In this document: positions 55,357-64,000 of the stretch, one piece after another
Numbering within the stretch: the first letter of the stretch is position 1
Layout: each line of letters opens with the position of its first letter
From: Planctomycetota bacterium
GTDB taxonomy: Bacteria; Planctomycetota; B15-G4; SIAN01
Length of the DNA: 64,000 nucleotides
Assembly (NCBI GenBank): GCA_028289345.1
Contig: JANQQL010000019.1
Span: 1-64,000 of the forward strand
Direction: 5' to 3'
The notes under the pieces: generated by a model
Database searches by the model: none
What the model was told of the DNA's origin: nothing
The model's input: only the letters and a program-made list of their open reading frames with translations
Made by a program: the position numbers and the translations under genes

Positions 55357-56616
55357 TCACCAACCCAGTCGCAACTCCAGCCCCTGCGATGCGGCAAACC
55401 CACCGGGCGCCGCCGGATCCCGCATGATCGACTGCACGTAGATCACCATGCCCTCGAGTTGCGGTCGCTCAGGGACCGGCAGCGACAGGTCATGAATGCC
55501 GTCCAGTCCGGCAACTCCGGTCTTCAACGATTGCGGAATGACCATGAGAGGTGGTGCGCTGCTGGTCGGTTCGAAGCCGAAGAAGTAGCCGACATTGGCG
55601 AACGGCACGGCTCCCACGGTTCGAAGCGCGAACTCGAGATTGCCAAGGCGAGGTGCTTTCCCGCGCGGCTGAATGGCGGGCAGGGTTCCTCCGAATCCGC
55701 GAGTTCCGGAACCATAGGGAACCGCTGCGCTCCCGGTCATCTCACGGACCAGGAACCGATACCAGGCTTCGGCCATCAGTTGGTCGCCCGCAGCGTTGGT
55801 GTGGATCCGATCCGTGGCGAAGCAAGCGGGAAAACAACAGCGATGGAGATCATGCTGATCGGGTCCTGGTTTCACATAGCTCTTGCCGGCCGCCGCGGCG
55901 TTGTTCATCACGGCTTCCATGGCCAGGTTTTCGTTCCAGGAGGGGACTTCGTTGGTGACCTTGTAGCGGTGGGCGCTGAGGTAGATCATCTGGGCGCCGT
56001 TGCCCGAATCGTGAACCAGGTCGGTGATGGTGTCCAAGTTGTCGAGGAAGCGGTTGTAGTTGGCGTTTTCCTCGGAGATCGTCTGAATGGGGAAGCGAGT
56101 GTTGTTGGTGAAGAGTCCCAACACAACCAGCGGTGCGCTTCCAAAATCCTGGAGCACTTGTTGGATGATCGAGTGGCCTCTCTGGCCCGGGGTGGCCCAT
56201 TGCCAAGCGAGAGTTCCTCCCCGAAAGCGATTGGTGACGCGGAACTGGATTCCGGGAAGCGGCGGGTCCGCATCGAGCAGGTCCTGCAGGTACGGATCGA
56301 AGCCGCGGTTCTCGCTATGGCCGAGGATCACCAGGTCGACTTCCGTGGTGTCTGGGGGAAAGGTCAATCGCTCGGGGGCGATGGGATTGGGGTAGGGGAG
56401 CGGGGTTCCTGGAACCAACGCTTCGCACGACTCTGGCGGAACGGGCGCGTCGCCGGGCGCGGCGAGCAGGTCTGGGGAAGCGTGGGCCGAAAGAAGGAAT
56501 GCCGTCAATGTCCCCAGGAATCGAAGGGGCTTGGGACGGAGCGAGGTTCGTGTGAGCGTCCGTGGGTGCATTGCTCGAACCGGTGGAGAGGGTAGCAAGG
56601 TCGAGGAGCGCGTCAT
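55357..56616 (-). CDS. SGNH/GDSL-like hydrolase, exported
   Basis: 419 residues from the ATG at 56616. GTG 56640 and ATG 56571 are alternatives; the last gives the cleanest signal peptide. The SGNH layout is discernible: VDLVILGHSEN in block I position (G-H-S in place of G-D-S), GLFTNNTR in block III position (N-rich, like G-x-N-D), and DRIHTNAAGDQLMAEAWYRF as block V with the D-x-x-H pair. Family members are serine esterases or lipases acting on acyl or acetyl groups. About 130 residues after block V form an added beta domain. It lies 77 nt upstream of the TIR-STAND gene on the same strand, perhaps by chance. Confidence 0.72.
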   Translation of the reverse strand: MTRSSTLLPSPPVRAMHPRTLTRTSLRPKPLRFLGTLTAFLLSAHASPDLLAAPGDAPVPPESCEALVPGTPLPYPNPIAPERLTFPPDTTEVDLVILGHSENRGFDPYLQDLLDADPPLPGIQFRVTNRFRGGTLAWQWATPGQRGHSIIQQVLQDFGSAPLVVLGLFTNNTRFPIQTISEENANYNRFLDNLDTITDLVHDSGNGAQMIYLSAHRYKVTNEVPSWNENLAMEAVMNNAAAAGKSYVKPGPDQHDLHRCCFPACFATDRIHTNAAGDQLMAEAWYRFLVREMTGSAAVPYGSGTRGFGGTLPAIQPRGKAPRLGNLEFALRTVGAVPFANVGYFFGFEPTSSAPPLMVIPQSLKTGVAGLDGIHDLSLPVPERPQLEGMVIYVQSIMRDPAAPGGFAASQGLELRLGW

Positions 56617-56792
56617 GAAGAATCCCAGTTGTGTCGTCACTCCCCCTGGGAATCCTCACGAAATCGACCCACGAATCGGTCCCAGAAAGACGCGAAACTT
56701 GAGGTGGGTTTGAGGGCTCCGCGAACCCATTTGAGAGGTTTGTCCCATCTCGTCAAGGTGTGACGATTGACCGCGGCCGATATCATTCCGCG

Positions 56793-57401
56793 ATGAGCCT
56801 CCTCGACGTGAATTGTGGTTCCCGCGCGGCGGAGATCCCCGCCGCGACTCGGACTCTCCTCGACGACGGGGAGAGGCGCATCGAGGCTTACCTCGAAGGA
56901 TCCGCCGCGAGCGCTCCGGCATTCGTCCCGAGCGACGCCCGCCAAGTCCTCGGCGTTCTTCAAGCCATCGCCGACGAAGGACTGGCTCCGGGGCGGATGT
57001 TCTGCGAATGGGGCAGTGGTCTCGGAGTCGTCGCCTGCCTGGCCGCGCAACTGAACTTTCGGGCCCACGGGATCGAGATCGAGAAGGAGCTTGTGGATCG
57101 AGCTCGCTCCCTCGCCAAGGATCACGGTGTCATCGTGGACTTCGCTCACGGAAGCTTCATTCCCGAAGACGGCGCCGTGTTCGTGGAAGCTCAGGAAGAA
57201 TTCAGTTGGTTGGTGGAAAGCGGGCGCTGCGGATACGAAGAGTTGTGCCTCGATCCAGACGAGTTCGACATTGTCTTTGCCTACCCGTGGCCTGGGGAAG
57301 AATCCGCCGTCGAGAACATCTTCGAGCAGTGCGCAGCCGTCGGCGCAATCCTGGTGACTTATCGCGGCCGAGAGGGAGTTCGAGTTCAAAGAAAGGCGTG
57401 A
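56793..57401 (+). CDS. Class I SAM-dependent methyltransferase-like protein
   Basis: 202 residues. The SAM-binding loop FCEWGSGLGVVACLAA and the acidic strand end AHGIEIEKELVDRARSLAKDHG match the first two motifs of Rossmann methyltransferases. DEFDIVFAYPWPGEE stands where motif IV lies. The protein is shorter than most small-molecule methyltransferases and has no target domain, so the substrate is unknown. ATG 56793 is chosen because upstream residues do not fit. No ribosome site is obvious, so a leaderless or short-leader message is possible. Confidence 0.75.
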   Translation: MSLLDVNCGSRAAEIPAATRTLLDDGERRIEAYLEGSAASAPAFVPSDARQVLGVLQAIADEGLAPGRMFCEWGSGLGVVACLAAQLNFRAHGIEIEKELVDRARSLAKDHGVIVDFAHGSFIPEDGAVFVEAQEEFSWLVESGRCGYEELCLDPDEFDIVFAYPWPGEESAVENIFEQCAAVGAILVTYRGREGVRVQRKA

Positions 57402-57616
57402 CCGGCTTTCGGACTCGGGTCAGTGCTCCCGGAGAATCTTCATCGAGCAAGCCATGGCCGATCTTGTCCGCATGGAGGGCGTGCGATCGGACTCGACCCC
57501 AGCACCACCATGCCCGACCAGGAGGTTGCAAGAAACCGATGGCGAGTTTGCGAAAGAGCCACGGCCAGAGAAACGGGTCGCGAAGATTGTCAAGAACCGC
57601 CAGGACTCTTCCAACG

Positions 57617-57655
57617 AACGACGCCGAGCTCCGGCCCGGGGAGCTCGGCGTCGTT
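57617..57655. terminator. Long hairpin between convergent genes, probable bidirectional terminator
   Basis: A 16-bp perfect stem (57617-57632 with 57640-57655; AACGACGCCGAGCTCC/GGAGCTCGGCGTCGTT) with a 7-nt loop lies between convergent stop codons at 57401 and 57689. Short T tracts end each arm. Confidence 0.85.
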
Positions 57656-57688
57656 TGCCGAAAACGGATTGAATGGTGCGAATTGAGG

Positions 57689-58873
57689 TTACGTGTCGAG
57701 GGACAAGCTCACCGGATTGCTGGCGAACGAGAACGTTCCTCCGCGGGTGTTATTCGGCAACACCAGAAACGCGTGGTGCAGGATGAGTCCGGCGAAGGCG
57801 GGATTGGAGTCCGAAGGCAAGGTCAGGTCCGCATTTGCCTTGCCGCTGGCATCGAGCGTGCCAAAGAAGTTGTTCTGAGGGGGCAGTCCACCGCTCGTCG
57901 CGGTGAGCAAGGTGAGGACGAAATAGTTGTCCGGGTTGAGCGGCAGCAGCAGGCCGTTGCCGAGATCCACTCCGGGAGTGAACCCTGACATCGATCCCAC
58001 CAGCGCGTAGCGGTCTCCTGCATTGGCGATTCCCGCGTCCAATGCCAGGTTCTGAGTGCCGCCGGCCGAGACAGAGATGGCATTGACGTCGGCAGTCAAC
58101 CCGAGGGGAATGTCCGTGCAGGTCCCGATCAAGCAGTTGATGGTCAGCAGGTAAGGACCGAAGTTGTCCTGATCTTGGTCGGAGATGCGAAGGATGTGGG
58201 GCCCCGTTTCCTCCAAGGTCAGATCGATGATCAGGGTGCACCCGTTGAAGCAGAAGGTCTCACTTCCGTCGAGAACGGCACCGCTGGGTTGGATCACCTG
58301 GGTCGCTGGATCGAGGATCGTGTTCAAGGCGTCGATGGCGATCCGGATCATGGTCCCGGCCACGCCTTGGAACTGGAAGAAATCGTAGTCCGTGTTGTTG
58401 CCGATGCTGTCGTTGACCGGGGTGTTGTACGCCACACCCGGAGGCGGCACCCGCGGCGGAACTCGTTCGATCTGCAGGACGTAATCCCCGGTGTTGTCGC
58501 CAAACAGGTCCGAGATGTTCAACGAGTAGACGCCGGTCTTCGGCAAGGTCAGGTCAGCCATCAGGGTGCAGCCGTTGTTACAGCTGTCGGTGAAGAACGG
58601 CAGCCCGTCGGGATCGAACATTTCCACCAAGGGATCCATGACCCCGCCGGTGGAATCCACAGCGAGGTGGATCTGGTCGCCGGCCGTGCCCAGGAACTCG
58701 AACCGGTCCAGGTCCACGGTCTCTCCGATCGAGCAGCCTTCCGTCGATTGGCCGTAGGCGATGATTTGGGGTTCCGCCGATTCGTCGCATGGGATGCTCG
58801 ATTCCGGTTGGTCGGCGGAGGCACTGATCGCGGCGGTGATGGTGAAACAAACTCCGAGAACTCTGGCTTTCAT
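57689..58873 (-). CDS. Secreted protein with two PPC-type domains
   Basis: 394 residues. A signal peptide (to about residue 20, ending ISASADQ) precedes two bacterial pre-peptidase C-terminal (PPC) jelly-roll domains (about 45-135 and 150-250). Each has the D-x-F-x-F-x-G and G-T-A-G-D-Q-I strand pattern and a paired-cysteine loop (SCNNGCTL, FCFNGCTL). The final 120 residues (YALVGSMSGFTPGVDLGNG, LLPLNPDNYF, GTLDASGKANADLTLP, HHAFLVL, FASNPVSLSLDT) form a beta domain repeated at the C-termini of secreted proteins in related genomes and similar to others here. Probably a surface or periplasmic binding protein. AAGAGG precedes the ATG. Confidence 0.82.
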   Translation of the reverse strand: MKARVLGVCFTITAAISASADQPESSIPCDESAEPQIIAYGQSTEGCSIGETVDLDRFEFLGTAGDQIHLAVDSTGGVMDPLVEMFDPDGLPFFTDSCNNGCTLMADLTLPKTGVYSLNISDLFGDNTGDYVLQIERVPPRVPPPGVAYNTPVNDSIGNNTDYDFFQFQGVAGTMIRIAIDALNTILDPATQVIQPSGAVLDGSETFCFNGCTLIIDLTLEETGPHILRISDQDQDNFGPYLLTINCLIGTCTDIPLGLTADVNAISVSAGGTQNLALDAGIANAGDRYALVGSMSGFTPGVDLGNGLLLPLNPDNYFVLTLLTATSGGLPPQNNFFGTLDASGKANADLTLPSDSNPAFAGLILHHAFLVLPNNTRGGTFSFASNPVSLSLDT

Positions 58874-59725
58874 CGGGGGGCCTCTTCTTGATGGCGCGTG
58901 GTTGGATCGATGGGTGAGGAACCGAGTGAATGAGGGAGAGGGCTGCGGCGAAATCGCCCGTGAAGCTCGGCGACTCTTGGGCTGCCCGAGCGTGGCGCGG
59001 TACGACGGAGGTCGGCGCGTCCCTTCGTGTGATGCCCTACACTAACTCGACGAATTCTGAGCGACGAGACGTGGACCTCCTTTCATGAATTCGCAGCGAC
59101 TCGTCTCCATGATTCGGGAACGCCGGCGCGGGAATGATCCAACGCAGCTCCTGGCGAGGACTTACGACGGCTCTGAAGGCAAACGGATCTGCCGATCCGC
59201 GGAAGACGGGGAGCTTCGAAACAGCGAAGTCAGAAAACGTCATGGGCGGTTCCCTGTGGGTCTTCAAAGCATGCGGGCGAGGTGCTTGCGAGTGGAGCAT
59301 GACGGGGACAACGGGGGACCACGTCGAAACCGGCGACCGAGGCTGATGTGCGGAGTCCGCCGGATTCTTCGTGGGTGATTGGGTTGATGGCATCACGCGA
59401 ACGGGAAGGCCAGAGAACCGATCATCGGGGGAAAGAGAAACTCGAAGTTTCCGAGGCTCCTGGGTCGGTTGACCGTTTTTTCAAGGCTGCTTAGTCTGCT
59501 CTCCGTCGAGAGTCTCCTCGCGACGGCTGCTTCGCACTTGAAAGCGAACGGTCCGTGGCGGGACGGGATTTCGACATTCGTGGGCAGACCCGGAGTTCTG
59601 GATGATTGAAGAAGGCAGCGGCGAGTCCCCACCCGTTTCCTTCCCGACCGGTGAGAGCGGGGGTAAGCGTCGGAAGTCCACCAAAGAGATGGCGCGCGAT
59701 CACACGCCGCCACCGCCGAGTTCGA
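58874..59725. other. Divergent spacer of about 850 bp, no gene recognised
   Basis: Holds the promoters of the PPC-domain gene (minus) and the sigma-kinase operon (plus). A 97-codon plus frame at 59085 is Arg-rich and resembles nothing. The sigma frame is open from 59606, but the extra 40 residues are Arg/Pro-rich and unlike the family. No repeat or hairpin of note. Confidence 0.4.
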
Positions 59726-60286
59726 ATGTCTGAGCAAGCCACACAGATGTTGGAACAGCACCTGGCGGGGGACCCAACCGCGGCCAACCGGTTGCTGCCC
59801 CTGGTCTACACCGAGTTGCACGCGGCGGCCGGGCGCTACCTGAAGAACGAACGCCTCGAGCACACCCTGCAGCCAACCGCCCTGATCCACGAGGCCTATC
59901 TCAAGCTCATTCAATGCGACCGTATGGATTGGCAGGGCAAGACCCACTTCTTTGCCTTCGCGGCTCGAACCATGCGCCGCGTGCTGGTCGATCATGCGAT
60001 GGCGCGTCAGGCGCAGAAGAGGGGCGGTGGTCAGCATCAACGCGTTACCCTCAGCGAGTCCATCAACGCTCGGGAACACTCCTTCGACGCCGAAGGCCTG
60101 AACGAAGCGCTCACCCGGCTGGCGAAGCTGCACGAGCGTCAGAGCCAAGTGGTCGAACTGCGTTTCTTCGGCGGCATGACCGTGGAAGAGACGGCTCAGA
60201 TCCTGGGGGTGACCGGTCGCACGGTGAAGAACGACTGGCGGGCCGCGCGAGCCTGGCTTCTGGTCGAGTTGGAGGAGGATCCATGA
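59726..60286 (+). CDS. ECF sigma factor (Sigma70_ECF/PF07638 type)
   Basis: 186 residues. The N-terminus (MLEQHLAGDPTAANRLLPLVYTELHAAAGRYLKNE) and LQPTALIHEAYLKLI followed by WQGKTHFFAFAARTMRRVLVDHAM are hallmarks of the planctomycete and Acidobacteria ECF class usually paired with Ser/Thr kinases. Region 4 has LAKLHERQSQVVELRFFGGMTVEETAQILGVTGRTVKNDWRAARAWL. The kinase gene begins inside its stop codon (ATGA), so the two are coupled and the kinase probably controls this sigma, as shown for some ECF43-type pairs. Confidence 0.93.
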   Translation: MSEQATQMLEQHLAGDPTAANRLLPLVYTELHAAAGRYLKNERLEHTLQPTALIHEAYLKLIQCDRMDWQGKTHFFAFAARTMRRVLVDHAMARQAQKRGGGQHQRVTLSESINAREHSFDAEGLNEALTRLAKLHERQSQVVELRFFGGMTVEETAQILGVTGRTVKNDWRAARAWLLVELEEDP

Positions 60287-62580
60287 CCGGCGAGGAAGGT
60301 CATCAACGGATCTCCGAGTTGTTCCTGGAAGCGTGCGAGATGGGGGTCGAAGACCGCGAAGTGTTCTTGCGTCGTGAATGCCCGGATCCGTCGATGCGCG
60401 CTCGGATCGACGCCATGCTGCAAAAGGATGCCGAGGACAGCGATTGTCTTCCGAAAGTGCCGGGAAGTCCGCAGTCACCCTTTCCGGCGGGCCGCCGCAT
60501 TGGCTCCTTCCAAGTCCAAGAAGTGCTGGGCGCGGGGGGCATGGCGGTGGTGTATCGGGCCGAGCAGGACGATCCGCGTCGCACCGTTGCTCTGAAGGTG
60601 ATCCAACCCGGTTTCTTGACCGACGCCCTGCGTCGTCGCTTCGAGTTCGAGATCGAAGTGCTGGCCCGACTCGAGCATCCCGGGGTTGCTCGGATTTACG
60701 ACGCGGGCATCGCCGAAACCGAATGGGGTCCCCAGCCGTTCTTTGCCATGGAGCTGATCGACGGCACCACTCTGACTCGCGATGCCAGCGAACGCGGGTT
60801 GTCTACGGAACAGCGCTTGCAGTTGTTCGTGCAAGTTTGCGATGCGGTGGATCACGCCCATCAGAAGGCGGTGATTCACCGGGATCTGAAGCCAGCCAAC
60901 ATCTTGGTGGACCGGAGTGGACGAACGAAGGTGCTCGACTTTGGGGTGGCACGAGCGACGGAGCAGCAGGGGGGGCGCGCCACGTTGCAGACCGCGGCGG
61001 GTCAGCTCGTGGGCACGATGCCGTACATGAGCCCGGAGCAAGCCACTGGCTCGATTCGCGATCTGGACGTGCGTTCGGATGTGTACTCGCTGGGGGTCAT
61101 TCTCTACGAATTGCTGTGCGGGAAGATGCCGTGCGAGGTAGACGGATTGGCGTTGGATCGAGCGGTAGAGGTCATCCGCACCAAGGAACCTCGCTCCTTG
61201 GCGACGGTGGATCGACGCTTCCGAGGCGACCTGAGCACGATCGTCGCCAAGGCGCTGGAGAAGGATCGAGATCGCCGTTACCAGTCCACCCGAGAGTTCG
61301 CCGCGGACGTCCGGCGTTTCTTGCGGCAGGAGCCGATTGCCGCGCGACCCGCGACGACCTGGTACCGCTTGCAGAAGTTCTCGCTGCGACACCGCAAAGT
61401 CTTGGTTCCCGCAGGGTTGGTGGTTGCGACCGGGACGGCACTGGTTTTCGTCAGCCACGCTTTGGATGAAGAGCGCACGCGGAACGAAGTGATTGCAGAG
61501 CGCCTGACCGATACCGCGCGCGAGTTCTATCAAGAGGACTCGCAAGCGGAGGCGCGGACTCTCTTCGAGCAACTGGTCGAGATTCACGGCGACGCCTTGG
61601 GCGACGACGCGCGGCAGACGCTGGGAACCAAGAGCGACCTGGCGCAAGCCCTGCGGTCCGAAGGAAAGCTTGGGGAAGCCGAAGCGTTGTGGACCGAGTT
61701 GATCCCCGTCATGGCGGAAGCACTAGGAGACGAAGACGTCGATACCCTGGCGGCGCGACACAATCTGGCGACTCTGCAGAGTGACCAAGGGCGTCACCAG
61801 GATTCGCGGCAGTTGCTCGAGAACGTGGTCGCGGGTTTCGCGAAGCACTACGGCAAGGAGCACCCACGCACACTCATCGCTCGCGACCAGCTCGCGCAGA
61901 CCCTGGCGCGCTTGGGAGAGTTCGAGTCGGCGCGGAGCATTCTGGAGGAGGTCGCGTCCGGGTTCGAAGTGGCTCTGGGGCGGGAGGACCAACACACTTT
62001 GATGGCGCGCTCGACGCTGGCGACGGTGCTGGACCAACTCGGCCGGCGCGAAACGGCGGGAGCGATGCTCCTCGAAGACCTGGTGCGGCAACGAGTGGTG
62101 TTTGGCGCAGAAGCTCCCCTCACGCGGAACTCTTTGCTCCTCCTCGATCAATGGCAGTCGACACTGCAGGAGTCATGGGCTCAGCAGCTTGATCGACACC
62201 GAAACCAAAGCGAAGGCCTCGAACACCCCGAAGCGTTGTCCCTGGCCGCAAATCTCGCGAGGCTGTGGCAAATGGAGGGGCGTCTGGAGGAGGCCGCCGA
62301 ACTCCTCGACGAAGCGGTCGCCGCGGCGGCCTTCGCATTGCCCGAGCGAGACCCTCGGACGGCGGCGCTACGCGTTCAGTACGGCGAGTGCCTGACCGGC
62401 CTGGCCGAGTTCGACCTCGCGGAAGAGCAACTTCTGGAAGGAAGCGAAGACTTGGAAGCAGCGCTTCCCGACAACGACCCAAGGGTCACGGCCGCCTTCG
62501 AAGCGGTGATCGCTTTGTGCGATGCGACGGGCGACCGCGAGATGGCCGAGCCCTATCGCGCGCGACTATCCGCCGAATAG
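60283..62580 (+). CDS. Membrane Ser/Thr protein kinase with extracytoplasmic TPRs
   Basis: 765 residues. A short N-terminal region is followed by a Hanks-type kinase (about 74-345). It shows the glycine loop LGAGGMAVVY, VALK with Lys105, catalytic HRDLKPANI, DFGVA, then GTMPYMSPEQA and DVRSDVYSLGVILYELLCG. One membrane helix (about 368-388, VLVPAGLVVATGTALVFVS) separates it from about 370 residues of TPRs of the kinesin-light-chain kind (ARTLFEQLVEIHGDALGDD, AARHNLATLQSDQGRHQDSRQLLE). A GGAGGAGG ribosome site overlaps the end of the sigma gene. The TPR part would sense outside the cytoplasm and signal to the kinase and thus to the partner sigma (inference). Confidence 0.93.
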   Translation: MTGEEGHQRISELFLEACEMGVEDREVFLRRECPDPSMRARIDAMLQKDAEDSDCLPKVPGSPQSPFPAGRRIGSFQVQEVLGAGGMAVVYRAEQDDPRRTVALKVIQPGFLTDALRRRFEFEIEVLARLEHPGVARIYDAGIAETEWGPQPFFAMELIDGTTLTRDASERGLSTEQRLQLFVQVCDAVDHAHQKAVIHRDLKPANILVDRSGRTKVLDFGVARATEQQGGRATLQTAAGQLVGTMPYMSPEQATGSIRDLDVRSDVYSLGVILYELLCGKMPCEVDGLALDRAVEVIRTKEPRSLATVDRRFRGDLSTIVAKALEKDRDRRYQSTREFAADVRRFLRQEPIAARPATTWYRLQKFSLRHRKVLVPAGLVVATGTALVFVSHALDEERTRNEVIAERLTDTAREFYQEDSQAEARTLFEQLVEIHGDALGDDARQTLGTKSDLAQALRSEGKLGEAEALWTELIPVMAEALGDEDVDTLAARHNLATLQSDQGRHQDSRQLLENVVAGFAKHYGKEHPRTLIARDQLAQTLARLGEFESARSILEEVASGFEVALGREDQHTLMARSTLATVLDQLGRRETAGAMLLEDLVRQRVVFGAEAPLTRNSLLLLDQWQSTLQESWAQQLDRHRNQSEGLEHPEALSLAANLARLWQMEGRLEEAAELLDEAVAAAAFALPERDPRTAALRVQYGECLTGLAEFDLAEEQLLEGSEDLEAALPDNDPRVTAAFEAVIALCDATGDREMAEPYRARLSAE

Positions 62581-62807
62581 CGATTGGCGGCAGGCTGGCA
62601 GGGAGCCGTTACCAGGCAGACCAAGATCCGCCGCGAAACAAGGAGGTGACGAGTCACGGTGCTCGCTGGTTTCTCGCCCTCCATCCCGATCGCGTCGCGG
62701 GCGCCGTCTCGGATCTCTCCGTTTTCTTTTCCCCTCTCCTGCTCTTTTCCGGCCTTCCTGTCCCACAGCGGAAACATCCCACAGGACTGGTGCAGAGGAG
62801 AGTTGGC

Positions 62808-64000
62808 ATGTTCACGAAGAAGCGAACGGGCGGCGCAGTGGTCGCGGCCTGGTCCGTGGTGGTTGCAGTTCCGACAGCGTTCGGTCAGTGCCTCGAGTTG
62901 GAAAAGTGCGTGGCCAGTGATGCCGCGAGTGGCGACTGGTTCGGTTTTTCAGCGGCGATCGACGGCGATGTCATGGTGGCCGGTGCCTACGGGGAAGACG
63001 ATCTCGGCAGCGAGTCCGGGGCCGTCTATGTCTACCGATTCGATGGCTCGTCTTGGCAGGAAGAAGAGAAACTCACCGCATTCGACGGCGTCGCGGGAGA
63101 CCACTTCGGGTTCTCCGTCGCAGTCGAAGGCGACGTGCTTGCAGTCGGCGCTCGACGCCTGGAAGTTGCCGGCCAAGCTCGCGCCGGGGGTGTCTACGTC
63201 TATCGTTACAACGGTTCTTCCTGGGCCTTCGAGCAGAAGTTGACGGCCAGCAACGCTGATCCCAACGACGAATTCGGCTATGCGGTGAATCTCTCTGGGA
63301 GCGCTTTGATCGTGGGCGCTCCGTTTGCGGACACGGCCGCTTCCGACGCCGGTGCGGCCTATGTCTTTCGCAGGAACATCTTCAACTGGAGCGAAGAAGC
63401 GGAACTCAACGCCAGCGATGGCGGATCCACGGACTACTTCGGTTTCTCGGTGGACGTGGATGGCAGCCACGCGGTGGTGGGTGCTTACTTGGACAACAAC
63501 GACAACGGCACCGATGCCGGCGCCGCCTACGTGTACGAGTTCTTGAATCCGCAGTGGACCAATGAACAGAAGCTCCTTTCCAGCGATGGCGCCAGCTTCG
63601 ACTACGTTGGCGTCAGTGTTTCGATTTCTGGAGATGCCATCTTGGCCGGTGCCCATGGCGACGACGACATGGGAAGCGGCGCCGGGGCCGGCTACGTGTT
63701 TCGGCAGAACGCTGGCGTCTGGGCCGAGGAAGGCAAGCTGATCCCGAGTTCTGGGAACCAGGGGGATCAGTGGGGCCGCGCCGTCGCGATCGATGGCGGG
63801 GTCTCCATTCTGGGCGCCCACTTGGACGACTTGCCCCAGGCCAACAAAGGCTCGGCTTTGGTGTACCGCGAGTGCAATGGATTGTGGAACGAAGACCTAC
63901 AAGTGGCCGCCAGTGATGGTGTGGGAGAGGACCGGTTCGGTTACGCCGTCGCGGTCAGCGGCGATCGAGCTGTCGGTGGCGCCTGGAGCAATGGTGCCGG
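62808..64000 (+). CDS. Secreted FG-GAP repeat protein (partial, runs off window)
   Basis: The frame opens with ATG after GAGGAG (8 nt) and stays open to the window end (397 codons). A signal peptide (to about 26, VVVAVPTAFGQ) is followed by seven or more FG-GAP repeats of the form A-S-D-G-x-x-x-D-x-F-G-F-S-V-x-V-x-G-D, for example ASDAASGDWFGFSAAIDGD, FDGVAGDHFGFSVAVEGD and ASDGGSTDYFGFSVDVDGS, each followed by V-G-A-x-x-x-x and G-A-A-Y-V-Y/F. It would be a calcium-stabilised propeller on the cell surface. It follows the sigma-kinase operon by 227 bp with no terminator visible between them, so it could belong to that regulon. The C-terminus is not in view. Confidence 0.85.
   Translation, partial: MFTKKRTGGAVVAAWSVVVAVPTAFGQCLELEKCVASDAASGDWFGFSAAIDGDVMVAGAYGEDDLGSESGAVYVYRFDGSSWQEEEKLTAFDGVAGDHFGFSVAVEGDVLAVGARRLEVAGQARAGGVYVYRYNGSSWAFEQKLTASNADPNDEFGYAVNLSGSALIVGAPFADTAASDAGAAYVFRRNIFNWSEEAELNASDGGSTDYFGFSVDVDGSHAVVGAYLDNNDNGTDAGAAYVYEFLNPQWTNEQKLLSSDGASFDYVGVSVSISGDAILAGAHGDDDMGSGAGAGYVFRQNAGVWAEEGKLIPSSGNQGDQWGRAVAIDGGVSILGAHLDDLPQANKGSALVYRECNGLWNEDLQVAASDGVGEDRFGYAVAVSGDRAVGGAWSNGA

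Noticed and set aside
55150-56595. 481-codon plus-strand frame opposite the SGNH-like gene
   Set aside because: Antisense shadow with no domain or ribosome site.
59085-59378. 97-codon plus-strand frame upstream of the sigma-kinase operon
   Set aside because: Arg-rich composition, no domain, no clear ribosome site.

Overview
This 64 kb window comes from a GC-rich bacterial chromosome. It most resembles a planctomycete, although no rRNA or other phylogenetic marker is present to prove it. The clues are a sulfatase, DUF1573 and pre-peptidase C-terminal (PPC) secreted proteins, right-handed beta-helix proteins, many FG-GAP and Asp-box propellers, three ECF sigma factors, a Ser/Thr kinase fused to TPRs next to one of those sigma factors, and long GC-rich spacers. 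I see no tRNA, rRNA, CRISPR array, transposase or phage gene.

Layout. 1-10.3 kb: the 3' end of a sulfatase, a large Asp-box (sortilin-like) propeller protein and an 1842-residue RHS/YD-repeat protein. 10.4-12.6 kb: a divergent pair. On the minus strand is a redoxin-type gene interrupted by an in-frame TGA in a deiodinase-like S-C-x-[TGA]-P context, with a SECIS-like hairpin just downstream, so it is a probable selenoprotein. On the plus strand is an ECF sigma factor overlapping a small membrane protein. 13.5-22.3 kb: protein-L-isoaspartate methyltransferase, a secreted protein with a matrixin-like metalloprotease, a multi-spanning spermidine-synthase-like protein with TPRs, a DUF1573 lipoprotein and a rhodanese-MoeB fusion. 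23-42.2 kb: a run of exported or surface proteins (Asp-box lipoprotein, three beta-helix proteins, 11-repeat FG-GAP protein, TolB-like propeller) broken by an orphan LanC-like protein and by an alkaline-phosphatase-superfamily/TPR protein followed by a small polytopic membrane protein.

42.3-48.6 kb, minus strand: a compact operon reading secreted FG-GAP protein, ECF sigma factor, membrane anti-sigma factor, membrane-anchored TPR-CHAT protease. The sigma/anti-sigma and anti-sigma/CHAT junctions are both 4-nt ATGA overlaps. Topology places the CHAT protease and the outer domain of the anti-sigma on the same side of the membrane, which suggests a protease-triggered sigma-release circuit. 48.9-56.6 kb, minus strand: a secreted propeller-like protein, a 1525-residue TIR / STAND NTPase / FGE-like / membrane fusion (candidate immune receptor) and an SGNH-like hydrolase. 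56.8-64 kb: a small methyltransferase-like protein, a PPC-domain secreted protein, then ECF sigma, Ser/Thr kinase-TPR and an FG-GAP protein running off the window.

The most notable items are the predicted selenoprotein with its recoding hairpin and nearby inverted repeat, the sigma/anti-sigma/TPR-CHAT operon, and the TIR-STAND-FGE fusion. Very long antisense open frames occur opposite many genes. They are consequences of GC-rich codon usage and are left out.
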